64,000 nt of DNA, taken from Anoplolepis gracilipes. Lineage: Eukaryota > Arthropoda > Insecta > Hymenoptera > Formicidae. Shown piece by piece: positions 1-9,012 of this stretch (its first letter is position 1; each line of letters begins with the position of its first letter). A model generated the notes under the pieces. It searched no databases and was not told the DNA's origin. It saw nothing but the letters and a program-made list of their open reading frames with translations. Made by a program: the position numbers and the translations under genes. The DNA is taken from assembly GCF_047496725.1 (NCBI RefSeq), contig NC_132970.1, positions 9,941,501 to 10,005,500 on the forward strand. Direction: 5' to 3'.

Positions 1-84
1 AGTATCTAAGGATAATCTTAAGATGATCTTAAGCGTAGTCTACAATGGAGACCTTAAGACATCCCAGGTAGCACAGGTTCGTTT

Positions 85-215
85 TAAAAACGTTTCACAA
101 ATGTTTCTGCGAAACGTTTTAAAACCGGCTTTCGAAAACGTTTTTAATTGGTATAAATGTCCACTTAAGAAACGTTAAGGGAAACGTTATTTTCTAACAA
201 AAAAAAACGTTTAAG
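85..215. repeat. E1 left subterminal AAACGTT motif array
   Basis: Six copies of AAACGTT, three of them the 8-bp palindrome AAACGTTT, occur in about 125 bp directly inside the left terminal repeat. Looser forms (GAAACGG, CCGTTTTC) follow. Motif arrays like this are the known binding sites of TnpA-type proteins in plant CACTA elements; binding here is inferred. Confidence 0.7.
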
Positions 216-257
216 AAACGGTCAAAATACCGTTTTCTTTCCTTTATTTGTAAAAAA

Positions 258-286
258 TTTGTTTATTCACGGATTCAATAAAATAA

Positions 287-330
<44 letters not shown>

Positions 331-357
331 TTATTTTATTGAATCTGTGAATAAACA
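258..357. repeat. Long palindrome with a (TA)n loop
   Basis: Two arms of about 36 bp, nearly perfect inverted copies (TTGTTTATTCACGGATTCAA against TTGAATCTGTGAATAAACAA), flank roughly 28 bp of (TA)n. The whole would fold into one long hairpin. It is probably a small palindromic MITE inside E1. Confidence 0.75.
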
Positions 358-359
358 AT

Positions 360-410
360 CATATTTATTATATATATATATATATATATTAAATTTAGTT
401 CAATTTTATT

Positions 411-457
<47 letters not shown>

Positions 458-460
458 TGT

Positions 461-501
<41 letters not shown>

Positions 502-505
502 ATGG
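360..505. repeat. (TA)n and (TG)n simple repeats
   Basis: Runs of TA dinucleotides with short breaks, ending in a (TG)n tract at about 483-500. No coding potential. Confidence 0.9.
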
Positions 506-1066
506 GTATGAACGCATTATTTTATTATTATTTTATAAGAAAACAAATCTTTTTCACGCATAAAAACTGTTTTTTTCTTTTATAAAATAAATATATGTAT
601 ACAATATGTTCATATATAGTAGTTTATATTGCCTGTATATTATAATAAGATTATAATCAAAAATATATAAAGTACAAATCATAATAAAGTATTTTAAAAT
701 AAAGTTCTTATTTAAAAAAAAAACATTTAAACATATAATAATTATACCAAAGAATGAAAAAAAAATTAACACATACATAAAATGAAAAAAAATTGACACA
801 TTTTTCCAGGAATATAACTTTTTTGTCTTGTATACTTATTATGTTTAAATCTCAACATAGAACAATTTTATCTTAAAATTATTTTAAAATTTAATAAATG
901 TTAACCTAATTTTAACTTAAAAAATAAAAAAAATTACAACAAAATTAAAATTTAAAAAAAATTAACTTTTTTTAATTATTCCAAGAATATAATTATTTTC
1001 TTGTACTTATGTTTCAATCACAGAACTGTGTTATCTTAAAATCTAATAAATCTTAACTTAAAATTT

Positions 1067-1288
1067 TTATTCTTGTTGAAAAGTTCTTCTTGCTTTAATT
1101 TCGGCTAAAGTAATACGCATAGAGGATAGCTTCAACCAATCTTTGATACAATTTTCAATTTTGTTGACTGCAGCGTTTGGTTCAACGTTTCTGACAGTAG
1201 CTGTAAAAAATTTATAAATTATTATACATTATTATTTTATATATAATTATTAAACATAATAGTTTTATAATAACTGTACAATATCACA

Positions 1289-1320
<32 letters not shown>

Positions 1321-1375
1321 TACATATGTATATATATGTACATATATTTATGTGCATGCGTGCGTGCGTGCGTGC

Positions 1376-1467
<92 letters not shown>

Positions 1468-3758
1468 GTGTGTGTGCGTGTGTGTGTGTGTGTGTGTAAT
1501 AATTAAACATATTTGCTAAATGTTATCAATGCTGGCTTCAAAGACAAAAGACAAACCTATGATTAAATCTTTCGCTTTTAAAACTTTGAAGGCTTTTTTA
1601 GGTACTCTTCCTGCCCAATTAAAGTTTTTAGCGTAATTATTTGTTATTATTTTTTCCAATGTTCTTCTTGTTATCTGTGCAATCGTTGTACCACCTGATA
1701 TAGCTAAAATCTGTACCTTTAAAAGAATAATAACACATTAATATAATAAAAAAAATATGGATTAAAAAAAAGAAAGGAAAATAAACAGAATGCAAAAATA
1801 TAAAAAGAGATTTAATGAGTTATATTTACCATGTAAATATTCAAAATTTTGTTTTGTTTTTAAAAATCTTTCAATATTTTCCAAACTTTCATCAGTGTCA
1901 ACTGGTATTTCAGGAACATCCTCCACATGGGGTATTCTCGATGGTCGAAAATGTGCTGTAAGTTGTTTGACCATTGGAAGAAGCAAGTTCATAGAAGTTT
2001 CTAAGTTCACTAATTTTGTTAGAACAACGTAAGAAAAATCTAAAAATAACATGCTATGTTAGAGAAATTTTTTCTTTTAAAAAATATATATATATATCTA
2101 ATTATATTGATGTTGATGTACATCATCATCAAAATAATTACGAAAAAGTGTAATCTTGAATTAGTTTTTTATTCCACAAGAGTAACTCTTAACTATAGAA
2201 ATGTAAAAAATAAGATTTAAACACAAAAGTAATAGAATATAGAAAAGTTAAATAGTAAATAGTAAATGCTGAATTAAACAATATATAGAAAGCAACATAA
2301 TAAATAATAAGTCAAATGTTCAAAATAATAATTAATTAAAGCACAATTATTCTAAAAAGTAATTTTTATATAGATAGTGCAGATTATTCAGAATATTCTG
2401 TGCAGTATATTTCAAAAGCAAAATTATTATTAAGTTATACGTTTCTTATAAAAATTATTAATATGTTAGAGTAATAGTCTTGTACACAGAAAAGTTTATT
2501 AACATTTTACCTGATTTGTGAAATTCTGAACTGGTCAATGTAGTTCTGAATGTATTTTGCGGACTAATTGCTCTTTCATCTGAACTGGTCAATGTAGTTC
2601 TCAATGTTTTCTGCGGAGGACTAATTGCTCTTACTGAAGACGTTAAAAAACTAATTCCATTAGATATACGTTTTGAAAAACTGTCAGCTGTTGATGTTGA
2701 TGGTTGGCAGGAAGTGATCATAGATCTTGATAAATTACTATTTTTTGATGTTATTTTTAATGTAGGAAGAGATGGGATTTTATTGCATAATACCTCTTCA
2801 TTGTTATCAGATTCTGAAGAATCTGAATAAATTCGAGGTCTTTTTAATCTTCTTTTTGGCCGTTGGTCTTCATGCAATTCTACATCAGTTTCTAGAGTAG
2901 ACATGAATTCAGCATCTATTAATCTTTTCCTCGCATCATTGTAAGAAGCTAAAATAATAGTAAAATAAACTATAAAATAATAATAAAATAAATTAAGAAA
3001 CTAATAATAAAATCAACTATAGATTTTTAAAAAAGTTTAAAATTAAATATCATTAATTCAAAAATTGAAAGCGTTTATAATACAAAACAAATAAAAATTA
3101 TTTATCTTAATTTGAAATAAAAATTATATTTATAAATATTTTAAGAAAGATTTGAGATAAATATATGTATATTGTTGTGACATCCGTTTTTGAAGAAATA
3201 TATTGATTGACGATATGTGAACGAGGAACGGTTGTCGCGCACGAACGGAACGTTCAAAATCGTTCCGCGGATGCAACAATATATATATATATATATGTAA
3301 TTGCTAAATATATAATAATCTCTGACAGTATATAACAAAATTATACTATAAACATAAATAAAATGATATGTGGTATATATTGTGAAAAAAGAAAACTATA
3401 AAGATAAGAAATACTCTAATAAATAATAAATTAAGTTTCTAATATATGTTAAATCTTGGAAATAACTGTAAATAAAGCAAGTGTATAAATATTTTTACTT
3501 TTTTATAAAACAAAACAACTTTTATAAAACATAAACCAAAAATTTACCATATGTATGCAAGATTCTACATTTATATTTTTTCCAGTTTTTTTCCGGTAAA
3601 GAGCATTTTTCGATAGCCTTACGGATTTGTTTTGTGGAAATTTTTTGAGGCTACAAACAATACCATATTTCTTCCTCTTTTTCTAACCAAATATTAGGGA
3701 CTACTTCAACTTCAGGTTTTTGTCCATAATTCATCGCAAATTCTATTAATGAATACAT
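1067..3758 (-). pseudogene. E1 accessory gene: DUF4806 protein with one nonsense codon
   Basis: Five exons fit GT-AG rules: 3548-3758, 2511-2948, 1830-2039, 1557-1716 and 1067-1200. The N-terminus has the hallmark of this insect family, a short domain with EVEVVPNIWL and then a KAIEKCSLPEKNW segment. A Ser-rich, basic linker follows (residues ~70-215), then the C-terminal DUF4806 domain: NFNWAGRVPKKAF in exon 4 and a basic WLKLSSMRITLAE tail in exon 5. An in-frame TAG (3651-3653) interrupts exon 1, and the exon 3/4 junction is one base out of phase, so this copy is probably dead or the exon model is slightly wrong. It lies 214 bp downstream of the transposase on the same strand. The function of DUF4806 is unknown; an accessory DNA-binding role is my inference. 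Confidence 0.75.
1280..1500. repeat. (CA)n, (TGCG)n and (TG)n microsatellite in a DUF4806 intron
   Basis: CA repeats at about 1287-1320, then TGCG tetranucleotides and a long TG tract to about 1497. His/Thr/Ala/Arg open frames across it are artefacts of the repeat. Confidence 0.9.
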
Positions 3759-3971
3759 TTTATAATCTGAAATAAACAAAACATTAAACAGAATAAGCAG
3801 AAAGTGCTTATTGCATTTCATCAACAATTTTTTCTTCAATATAAAATTAATATTGCAGACATTTAAAATTAACTTTAAATTTTACAAAATAAAATAATAT
3901 ATACTCACATAAACCTATAAATAATATACGTATATAAAATTATATACAATAAAATAAAAGGAATACATTAA

Positions 3972-6047
3972 CTACAATTCATGAAGAAGAGGAAACACAA
4001 TGTAAGTTCCTTTTTCATATGCGGGTAATAATATGTTTTTATATTTTACTGATATAAAAGGGAATTCTTCTATATCAGGTGATATGTGAGACACCTTAAA
4101 AATATTCAATAATTTGGACGAACATGGATAATCATAAAATTCAGAAACTTTCAAGAATCGACGACAAATTATAGAATAAAATTGATCTTTCAAACACAGA
4201 ATATTTACAATCTGAACAATAATATCTCCTTGTATTGAAACACAATTGTCAGGTGAAAAAATCGTCAAAACGCATGTCGGTGTTTTCAATTTCTTGTATT
4301 GTAAAATCAAGTCAGTTTTATCTCTAAGTGTAGGTCCTTCAAAATGTTTTTGCTTAGGTTCTAATTTAGTTATTGGTAATTCAGTCTTTGAATAATTAAA
4401 TAATTCAGATATACGTCTACAAAGTTGTGCATGAGGATTTGCAGATGATCTTACAAGTTTTTTTAATTTTCCCAAATAATTTTCAAAGGGAAAACAATTA
4501 ATTGTGTTTAAATTACCAAGATTCCTTACATCTGTTACTAAATGAATTAAACTGTGAAGATTATATGTCACTTCTTCTTTCCCATAGGATTTTTCAAAAT
4601 ACTTTACAAAATTATACAAAACTTCTTCTGCAAAGTCAATATGTTCAAAAATATGATTATCGTTACACAGAATTGTAATACCAACATGAAACATTAAAAA
4701 ATGATTGTAAAGTTGTTTAGGCAAAATATTTATTAAAGAAACTGGACCCACGTATAACAAGAATAATCTAAACTCATTTGCTTTCCAACGATTTAAGTCC
4801 GATATAGCTCTACATTTTCTAGGAAATTCATGTACTATATAAGAAGACAACAAAATTAATCTATCTGATAAATTATTAATAGCTCTTCCAGATAATTTAA
4901 ATGAAGGTTTTCCCTTTGATACCCATAATATTAACAACTTTTTCATTATACCTAAATATACCAAATGCATGGGATCTAATGGAAATTGATTCACTAAATC
5001 TAAGTTTAAATTCAATAATGGAGACCTTCCTTTATGATGTTCCTCTTGTACTTGTTTAGTAAAAGTTTCTTTTGTTCTAAGTTGTCCACTTTTACATGGA
5101 AAAATCATTTTATTAATGTATTTCCCTTCAATATCGCATTTTTCACACCCATGCCTAGAATTATGACCTACACAACATTTTAGAAAAGCTCGTGCAGGAG
5201 CATCACATATCAGAGACCTGATTCTAATTTGAAATAATTTATGATCTATTTCAATACTATTCTTTAATATATCATCATTAAGCTCGTGTATTAGATCTTG
5301 TAAATAACAATCAAGAGGTTCTGGCTTTCCTTTGCCAGTGAATAAACCTACAATAAATGGTTTATTTAATGAAGTTAAACTTAATGATCTACAAAGAATT
5401 GGCCAGACAACTATGTTGTTACTTTTAAACAAGGGTAACCCATCAATATTAAAATCTAAATCAATAATTTTTGAGCATGATTCTTCCTTTAATAGGAAAT
5501 ATAACTGCTTACGCATACCAAAATAAGTAAATTTTCCACTTTGCAAATCAATTGAATTTGTAGTTTTTGGAGTGTATAACAAAGACCTTCCAGATAATGG
5601 TACAGATATATCATAATGAAATTGTCTTAGTAATGACAATAATTCATCTAATGCTGATAATGTAATATTATGTGTTAGGGCCCAGTTTCTCAATTTATTC
5701 AGAAAATCATCAGATAATGTTTCGTTTTCTGAAAAATCATGTTTTTCAGTGATATATAATTCTGGAAATATTTCAAAATCTAAATCTTGATCTGAACCTA
5801 GTTCTAAATGCGAATCAATGATTGAATGTGACATTGATGATTTTGTCTCATTATTTCTAAAATTTAAACTAAAACCCAAATCTTCATCTATATTTAAGTT
5901 TAGTTCTAAGTGTGAGTCAATGACTGAATGTGTTGTCGATTTTGTTTCATTCCAATTGAGTTCATTTAATAACTCATGTACTTGTTTTTGTATATTCCTT
6001 TTAGTTTGTTTTTTGCCAAGAAATTTAACTTCTTTTTCTTTATCCAT
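3972..6047 (-). CDS. E1 transposase, tnp2/Transposase_21-like, intact 691 codons
   Basis: This should be the enzyme that cuts and joins the ends of E1. The open frame is uninterrupted from an ATG (MDKEKEVKFL) to a stop. The N-terminal ~110 residues are acidic and low in complexity. The middle holds the RNase-H-like core signatures of the CACTA tnp2 group: NIDGLPLFKS followed by WPILC, then LICDAPARAFLKC, which runs into a zinc-binding cluster CCVGHNSRHGCEKC. Next comes FPLDPMHLVYLG. Around residues 500-560 is a DUF4218-like segment, HSLIHLVTDVRNLGNLN followed by FPFENYLGKLKKLVR. The catalytic acids are probably the Asp of IDG, the Asp of CDAPA and the Asp of DPMH; this assignment is by analogy. 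The divergent copy at 19.4-21.5 kb shares all these blocks. It may still be functional, since no damage is visible. Confidence 0.85.
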   Translation of the reverse strand: MDKEKEVKFLGKKQTKRNIQKQVHELLNELNWNETKSTTHSVIDSHLELNLNIDEDLGFSLNFRNNETKSSMSHSIIDSHLELGSDQDLDFEIFPELYITEKHDFSENETLSDDFLNKLRNWALTHNITLSALDELLSLLRQFHYDISVPLSGRSLLYTPKTTNSIDLQSGKFTYFGMRKQLYFLLKEESCSKIIDLDFNIDGLPLFKSNNIVVWPILCRSLSLTSLNKPFIVGLFTGKGKPEPLDCYLQDLIHELNDDILKNSIEIDHKLFQIRIRSLICDAPARAFLKCCVGHNSRHGCEKCDIEGKYINKMIFPCKSGQLRTKETFTKQVQEEHHKGRSPLLNLNLDLVNQFPLDPMHLVYLGIMKKLLILWVSKGKPSFKLSGRAINNLSDRLILLSSYIVHEFPRKCRAISDLNRWKANEFRLFLLYVGPVSLINILPKQLYNHFLMFHVGITILCNDNHIFEHIDFAEEVLYNFVKYFEKSYGKEEVTYNLHSLIHLVTDVRNLGNLNTINCFPFENYLGKLKKLVRSSANPHAQLCRRISELFNYSKTELPITKLEPKQKHFEGPTLRDKTDLILQYKKLKTPTCVLTIFSPDNCVSIQGDIIVQIVNILCLKDQFYSIICRRFLKVSEFYDYPCSSKLLNIFKVSHISPDIEEFPFISVKYKNILLPAYEKGTYIVFPLLHEL

Positions 6048-6783
6048 ATTTAAACAAGAATATTTTTTCTGTTCTTTTGTTTTTTAACAAGTATTTTATG
6101 TAAGTATTATATGTGCGACAAAGATATATTTACATATATATTTTCCTGAAAAAATGACAACTATTTAATTAAGAAATGAAAAACACAATATAATTTGATT
6201 CTTAATATATACTGATACAATAAAAAATGTTAGATTAATCAGATTATGATTTCACACAAATTGATATCTTCTTATTAATTGTAAAATATTATTTGTAGAT
6301 GTGATATTTGACGTCTAATCTCATATCTTTTTTTAGTATTAATATTGTGTTATAAATATACATATATATACATATATACAGAACAGTAAACTATAAAATT
6401 ATTAAACCAATATACAACTTATCTTATTCGTCGTAAAAAAGAGATATTCTTTATATCAATATTTTCGCCGGACCGGCGTTTTGATCAACCTAACCTTTGT
6501 TATGATCTATGCACGAGAATTGATTAACTTTATAGTACACATTACTAGTATTTTTCTATCCTTTCACTACTAGTTTCACTTTTGCAATATTCACAAGTCG
6601 TTTGTATAATATTCACAATAAAAGTTTTCTTGTTTGAACAGCAAATATATGCAATAACTCTGCGATCATTCCAAATAAATGGAATATAACCTTAATACTT
6701 TTTGTTAGTAAGACAATGGAAAGAGGAAGAGAAAGAGGGAAAGAGAGAGAGAGAAAGAGAGAGAGAGAATCACCCCGCTATTC

Positions 6784-6932
6784 ATTCCGATATTCATAGT
6801 CCATTATTTTTATTTCAAGATCGTTTTAAGTATAATATCTTAAGATATGTTATTACGATTCTGTGATTGAATTACAACACATTATTATTAAGACGGTCTT
6901 CAATATAAAATCGGACTATGAATATGAATATC
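6784..6932. repeat. Degenerate MITE of the TATTCATAGTCC family
   Basis: GATATTCATAGTCC near 6790 and GGACTATGAATAT near 6915 form an inverted pair around AT-rich sequence. The tips match the better-preserved MITEs at 8468-8615 and 8659-8803. It sits inside E1. Confidence 0.6.
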
Positions 6933-6984
6933 TAAAATTAAAAATACATTAATTTTTTTAATTCAAAATTATATGTATATATAT

Positions 6985-7019
<35 letters not shown>

Positions 7020-7052
7020 ATTTTGAATTAAAACATTAATTTTTATTCTATT

Positions 7053-7142
7053 TAGGCCCGATATTGTACCAACATTATTTTGGATTTAAGTGCGACTTAA
7101 ACATGTATCTATCTTTATTTTTCTTTCTAAATTAATAAAAAC

Positions 7143-7185
<43 letters not shown>

Positions 7186-7226
7186 AGTCTCGTTTAAAGC
7201 CAAAATAATGTTGATGCAATCAGGCC
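7053..7226. mobile_element. MITE with (TA)n loop inside E1
   Basis: Arms begin AGGCCCGATATTG and end CAATCAGGCCT, with CAACATTATTTTGG and CCAAAATAATGTTG further in. The centre is a (TA)n run at 7145-7180. A second palindrome with a TA/CA core lies just before it (6945-7035). Confidence 0.7.
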
Positions 7227-7228
7227 TT

Positions 7229-7367
7229 ATAGAAACGTAAAAAATACATTTCTTAAACTATGGTTTTAAAAATGTTTCTGTTGAAACGTTTCTTATTGGT
7301 GTTTGACGGTTAAAAAATATTGGATACGTTTAGAAAACGTTTATAAAACGAACCTGTGCTACCTGGG
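7229..7367. repeat. E1 right terminal repeat and subterminal AAACGTTT motifs
   Basis: The last 140 bp of E1 carry two full AAACGTTT palindromes and further ACGTTT and GAAACGT partial sites, followed by the inverted tip ending TGTGCTACCTGGG. The motif is the same as at the left end. Confidence 0.7.
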
Positions 7368-7510
7368 ATAAGACTTAAGAAATTAATAAATCACAATTAA
7401 ATTTAGAAAAGAATCATGAATATGATTGGTTAATTTCTTAAGTCTAACGTCTTAAGGTCTCATTGTAGACTAAATATAAGTTCGGATTCTGAATACCGTC
7501 CTAAGACTTA

Positions 7511-7649
7511 GACCTAATCTACAATGTGCTCTTTATTTCTTGTTTCTTTAGAAATTAACCAATTGCAGTTGATTTTAAGAAGAATAATCGAACAGGATTG
7601 GATTAATTTCTAAGAAACAGGAAACAAAGAGTACATTGTAGATTAGGCC
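7511..7649. mobile_element. MITE, ACAAT-tip family
   Basis: GACCTAATCTACAATGTGC at the left pairs with GTACATTGTAGATTAGGCC at the right; 139 bp. TTA precedes and TAA follows, so the duplication is not a clean direct repeat. Confidence 0.7.
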
Positions 7650-7768
7650 TAAAGATTTACTGTCTTTCTGTTTTCTGTATTTCTGTCAAATTAAACCCGA
7701 TTGTTTCACCTTTTTAATAGATTTTTAAGCCGAGTTTACAATAGGTATTTCTTAAGCTTCAAGCCTTA

Positions 7769-7903
7769 GGCCGGGTTTACAATAAATGTAGCAAACTCTA
7801 AGCCTTAAGAAATTGACCAATCATATTCATTATTCTTCTCTAAAGTCAATTGTGGTTAATTTCTTAAGGCTTAAGATTTACTACATCTATTGTAGACCTG
7901 GTC
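7769..7903. mobile_element. MITE, GGCC...ACAAT family
   Basis: GGCCGGGTTTACAATAAATG pairs with CATCTATTGTAGACCTGGTC; arms also share CTTAAGAAATT. It interrupts an older, partial copy of the same family at about 7728-7765. TTA flanks the left end and TAA the right, so the duplication has decayed or differs. Confidence 0.7.
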
Positions 7904-7907
7904 TAAG

Positions 7908-8198
7908 TCCATTCACACGACACTAAATCGGTTTTTTCTGTCTTCGGCAGTAGCGCATATATTTTAATGTGCATGTTCACACAAACCCATGGACCGGTAA
8001 AATCACCGATGATTTTTGACATTCGGTTTTGTAAATAAAAACCGTATAGATAATTCGGTAAAAAAAAACGAATAGGATAGTGATGCATATATTTTAATAA
8101 TGGTGTTCAGATGATTCGGTTGTTTTACCGAATTACGACGAGCGTATTCAATTATGGTAAAAAATGGTAAAAAAATCGAACCGTATGAATGGGCTGTA
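7908..8198. repeat. Imperfect inverted-repeat element
   Basis: CCATTCACACG near 7909 and CGTATGAATGGG near 8187 form the outer arms; ATCGGTTTTTT and AAAAAATCGAACC pair just inside. The interior is AT-rich with several TTCGGT motifs. It looks like an old MITE. Confidence 0.5.
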
Positions 8199-8254
8199 AT
8201 GCGTTAGACCAGGTCTACAATAGGTGCTTCTATAAAAATTTTATCTAACTTTTA

Positions 8255-8388
8255 GGTCGGATCTACAATAGATGTAGTAAGCCTTAAGCTGTAAGAAATT
8301 AACCAATCACAATTTAGAGAAGAATAATGAATATGATTGATTCATTTTTTACGACTTAAGGCTTAGTACAGCTATTGTAGACCCGGCC
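8255..8388. mobile_element. PIF/Harbinger-like MITE with TTA duplication
   Basis: GGTCGGATCTACAATAGATG and CTATTGTAGACCCGGCC are inverted tips. TTA is present on both sides (8252-8254 and 8389-8391). TTA/TAA duplications with GG-starting tips are typical of PIF/Harbinger; the family call is by that analogy. Confidence 0.75.
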
Positions 8389-8467
8389 TTACCGCACGGC
8401 AAGCGTTAAGACTATCGTACATAAAATGAATAACTTTTGCATAATGCATAACATACATAAGGACATT

Positions 8468-8615
8468 GGTCGGTATTCATAGTCCGATCTTATATATAAG
8501 ATCTTAAGACATATTTTTAGTGGACTTAAGACGTTCAGCCAATCAGATGGCCGAATAGAATTTTAAGACTTTACTTAAGACAAGCTTGAATAAGAACAGA
8601 CTATGAATACCGGCC
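8468..8615. mobile_element. MITE of the GGCCGGTATTCATAGTC family, copy 1
   Basis: GGTCGGTATTCATAGTCC at the left and GACTATGAATACCGGCC at the right; 148 bp. The flanks (ATT and ACT) do not give a clear duplication. Confidence 0.75.
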
Positions 8616-8658
8616 ACTGATTGGTCCATAAAGCAAATGCATAAGAAATTCAACCTAT

Positions 8659-8803
8659 GGCCGGTATTCATAGTCCGATCTTACATTTAAGATCTTTATA
8701 AGTTTATCTTTAGATATTTTGTGGCCAATGAAAACATCCATATAGTATCTAAAGATAAACTTGAGAAAATCTTAAATGTAAGATCGGACTATGAATACCG
8801 GCC
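8659..8803. mobile_element. MITE of the GGCCGGTATTCATAGTC family, copy 2 with TAT duplication
   Basis: Tips are perfect inverted copies for over 30 bp (GGCCGGTATTCATAGTCCG and onwards). TAT is duplicated at 8656-8658 and 8804-8806. The near-identity of its arms makes it the youngest of the cluster. Confidence 0.85.
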
Positions 8804-8874
8804 TATCGAATTTCTTATGCATGTATGTTATGTATTATGCAAAAGTTATACATTTTATGTGTTCAAGCCTTTAT

Positions 8875-9012
8875 ATTTCATGAGCAATAAATATCAGCAG
8901 CATTTTAGTTTGCATTGATTAATGTGTCATTTGCATTAAATTTACACTAGTTACTTACTGAATTGAACAAATCACATATTTTTGCTGCTTTTTATTGCTT
9001 ATGAAATGTTAC
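8875..9012. repeat. Weak inverted repeat
   Basis: CATGAGCAATAAATATCAGCAGCA near 8880 pairs imperfectly with TTGCTGCTTTTTATTGCTTATG near 8985. It could be the outer part of the palindromic element to its left. Confidence 0.4.

Larger units (their letters stand above)
63..7367 (-). mobile_element. E1: complete two-gene CACTA-like DNA transposon
   Basis: The ends are inverted copies: CCCAGGTAGCACAGGTTCG at 63-81 and its complement ending CCTGGG at 7367. The dinucleotide AT lies directly outside both ends (61-62 and 7368-7369). Because the host is an inverted-repeat MITE, its other arm shows the unoccupied site, and the lengths match only if one AT is a target duplication. Inside are two minus-strand genes, a 691-codon transposase (3972-6047) and, downstream, a DUF4806 gene (1067-3758). 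Subterminal AAACGTT motifs crowd both ends. It carries smaller passengers, among them MITE-like repeats at 6784-6932 and 7053-7226. The superfamily call (CACTA/CMC) rests on the transposase; the tips are not the classical CACTA. Confidence 0.85.
37..7472. mobile_element. Short MITE split by insertion of element E1
   Basis: The outer ends match as an inverted repeat: TAGTCTACAATG at 37-48 and CATTGTAGACTA at 7461-7472. The inner bases also pair (AGACCTTAAGAC on both arms). Without the inserted 63-7367 DNA and one copy of AT, the element would be about 129 bp. It belongs to the same loose group as the MITEs at 7.5-8.4 kb, all with ACAAT close to the tip. The intact arm gives the pre-insertion sequence for E1. 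Confidence 0.8.
8413..8862. repeat. Old palindromic element hosting two younger MITEs
   Basis: Left arm sequence ACTTTTGCATAATGCATAAC near 8430 reappears inverted near 8830 (TTATGTATTATGCAAAAGT). Between the arms sit the two TATTCATAGTCC MITEs and a spacer rich in ATGCATAAGAAATTC. Confidence 0.6.

Noticed and set aside
1265..1510. 81-codon His/Thr frame
   Set aside because: Translation of (TG)n/(TGCG)n in an intron of the E1 DUF4806 gene.
1067..3758. DUF4806 gene as an ordinary host gene
   Set aside because: It lies inside proven transposon borders and its counterpart accompanies a related transposase at 16.8-21.5 kb.
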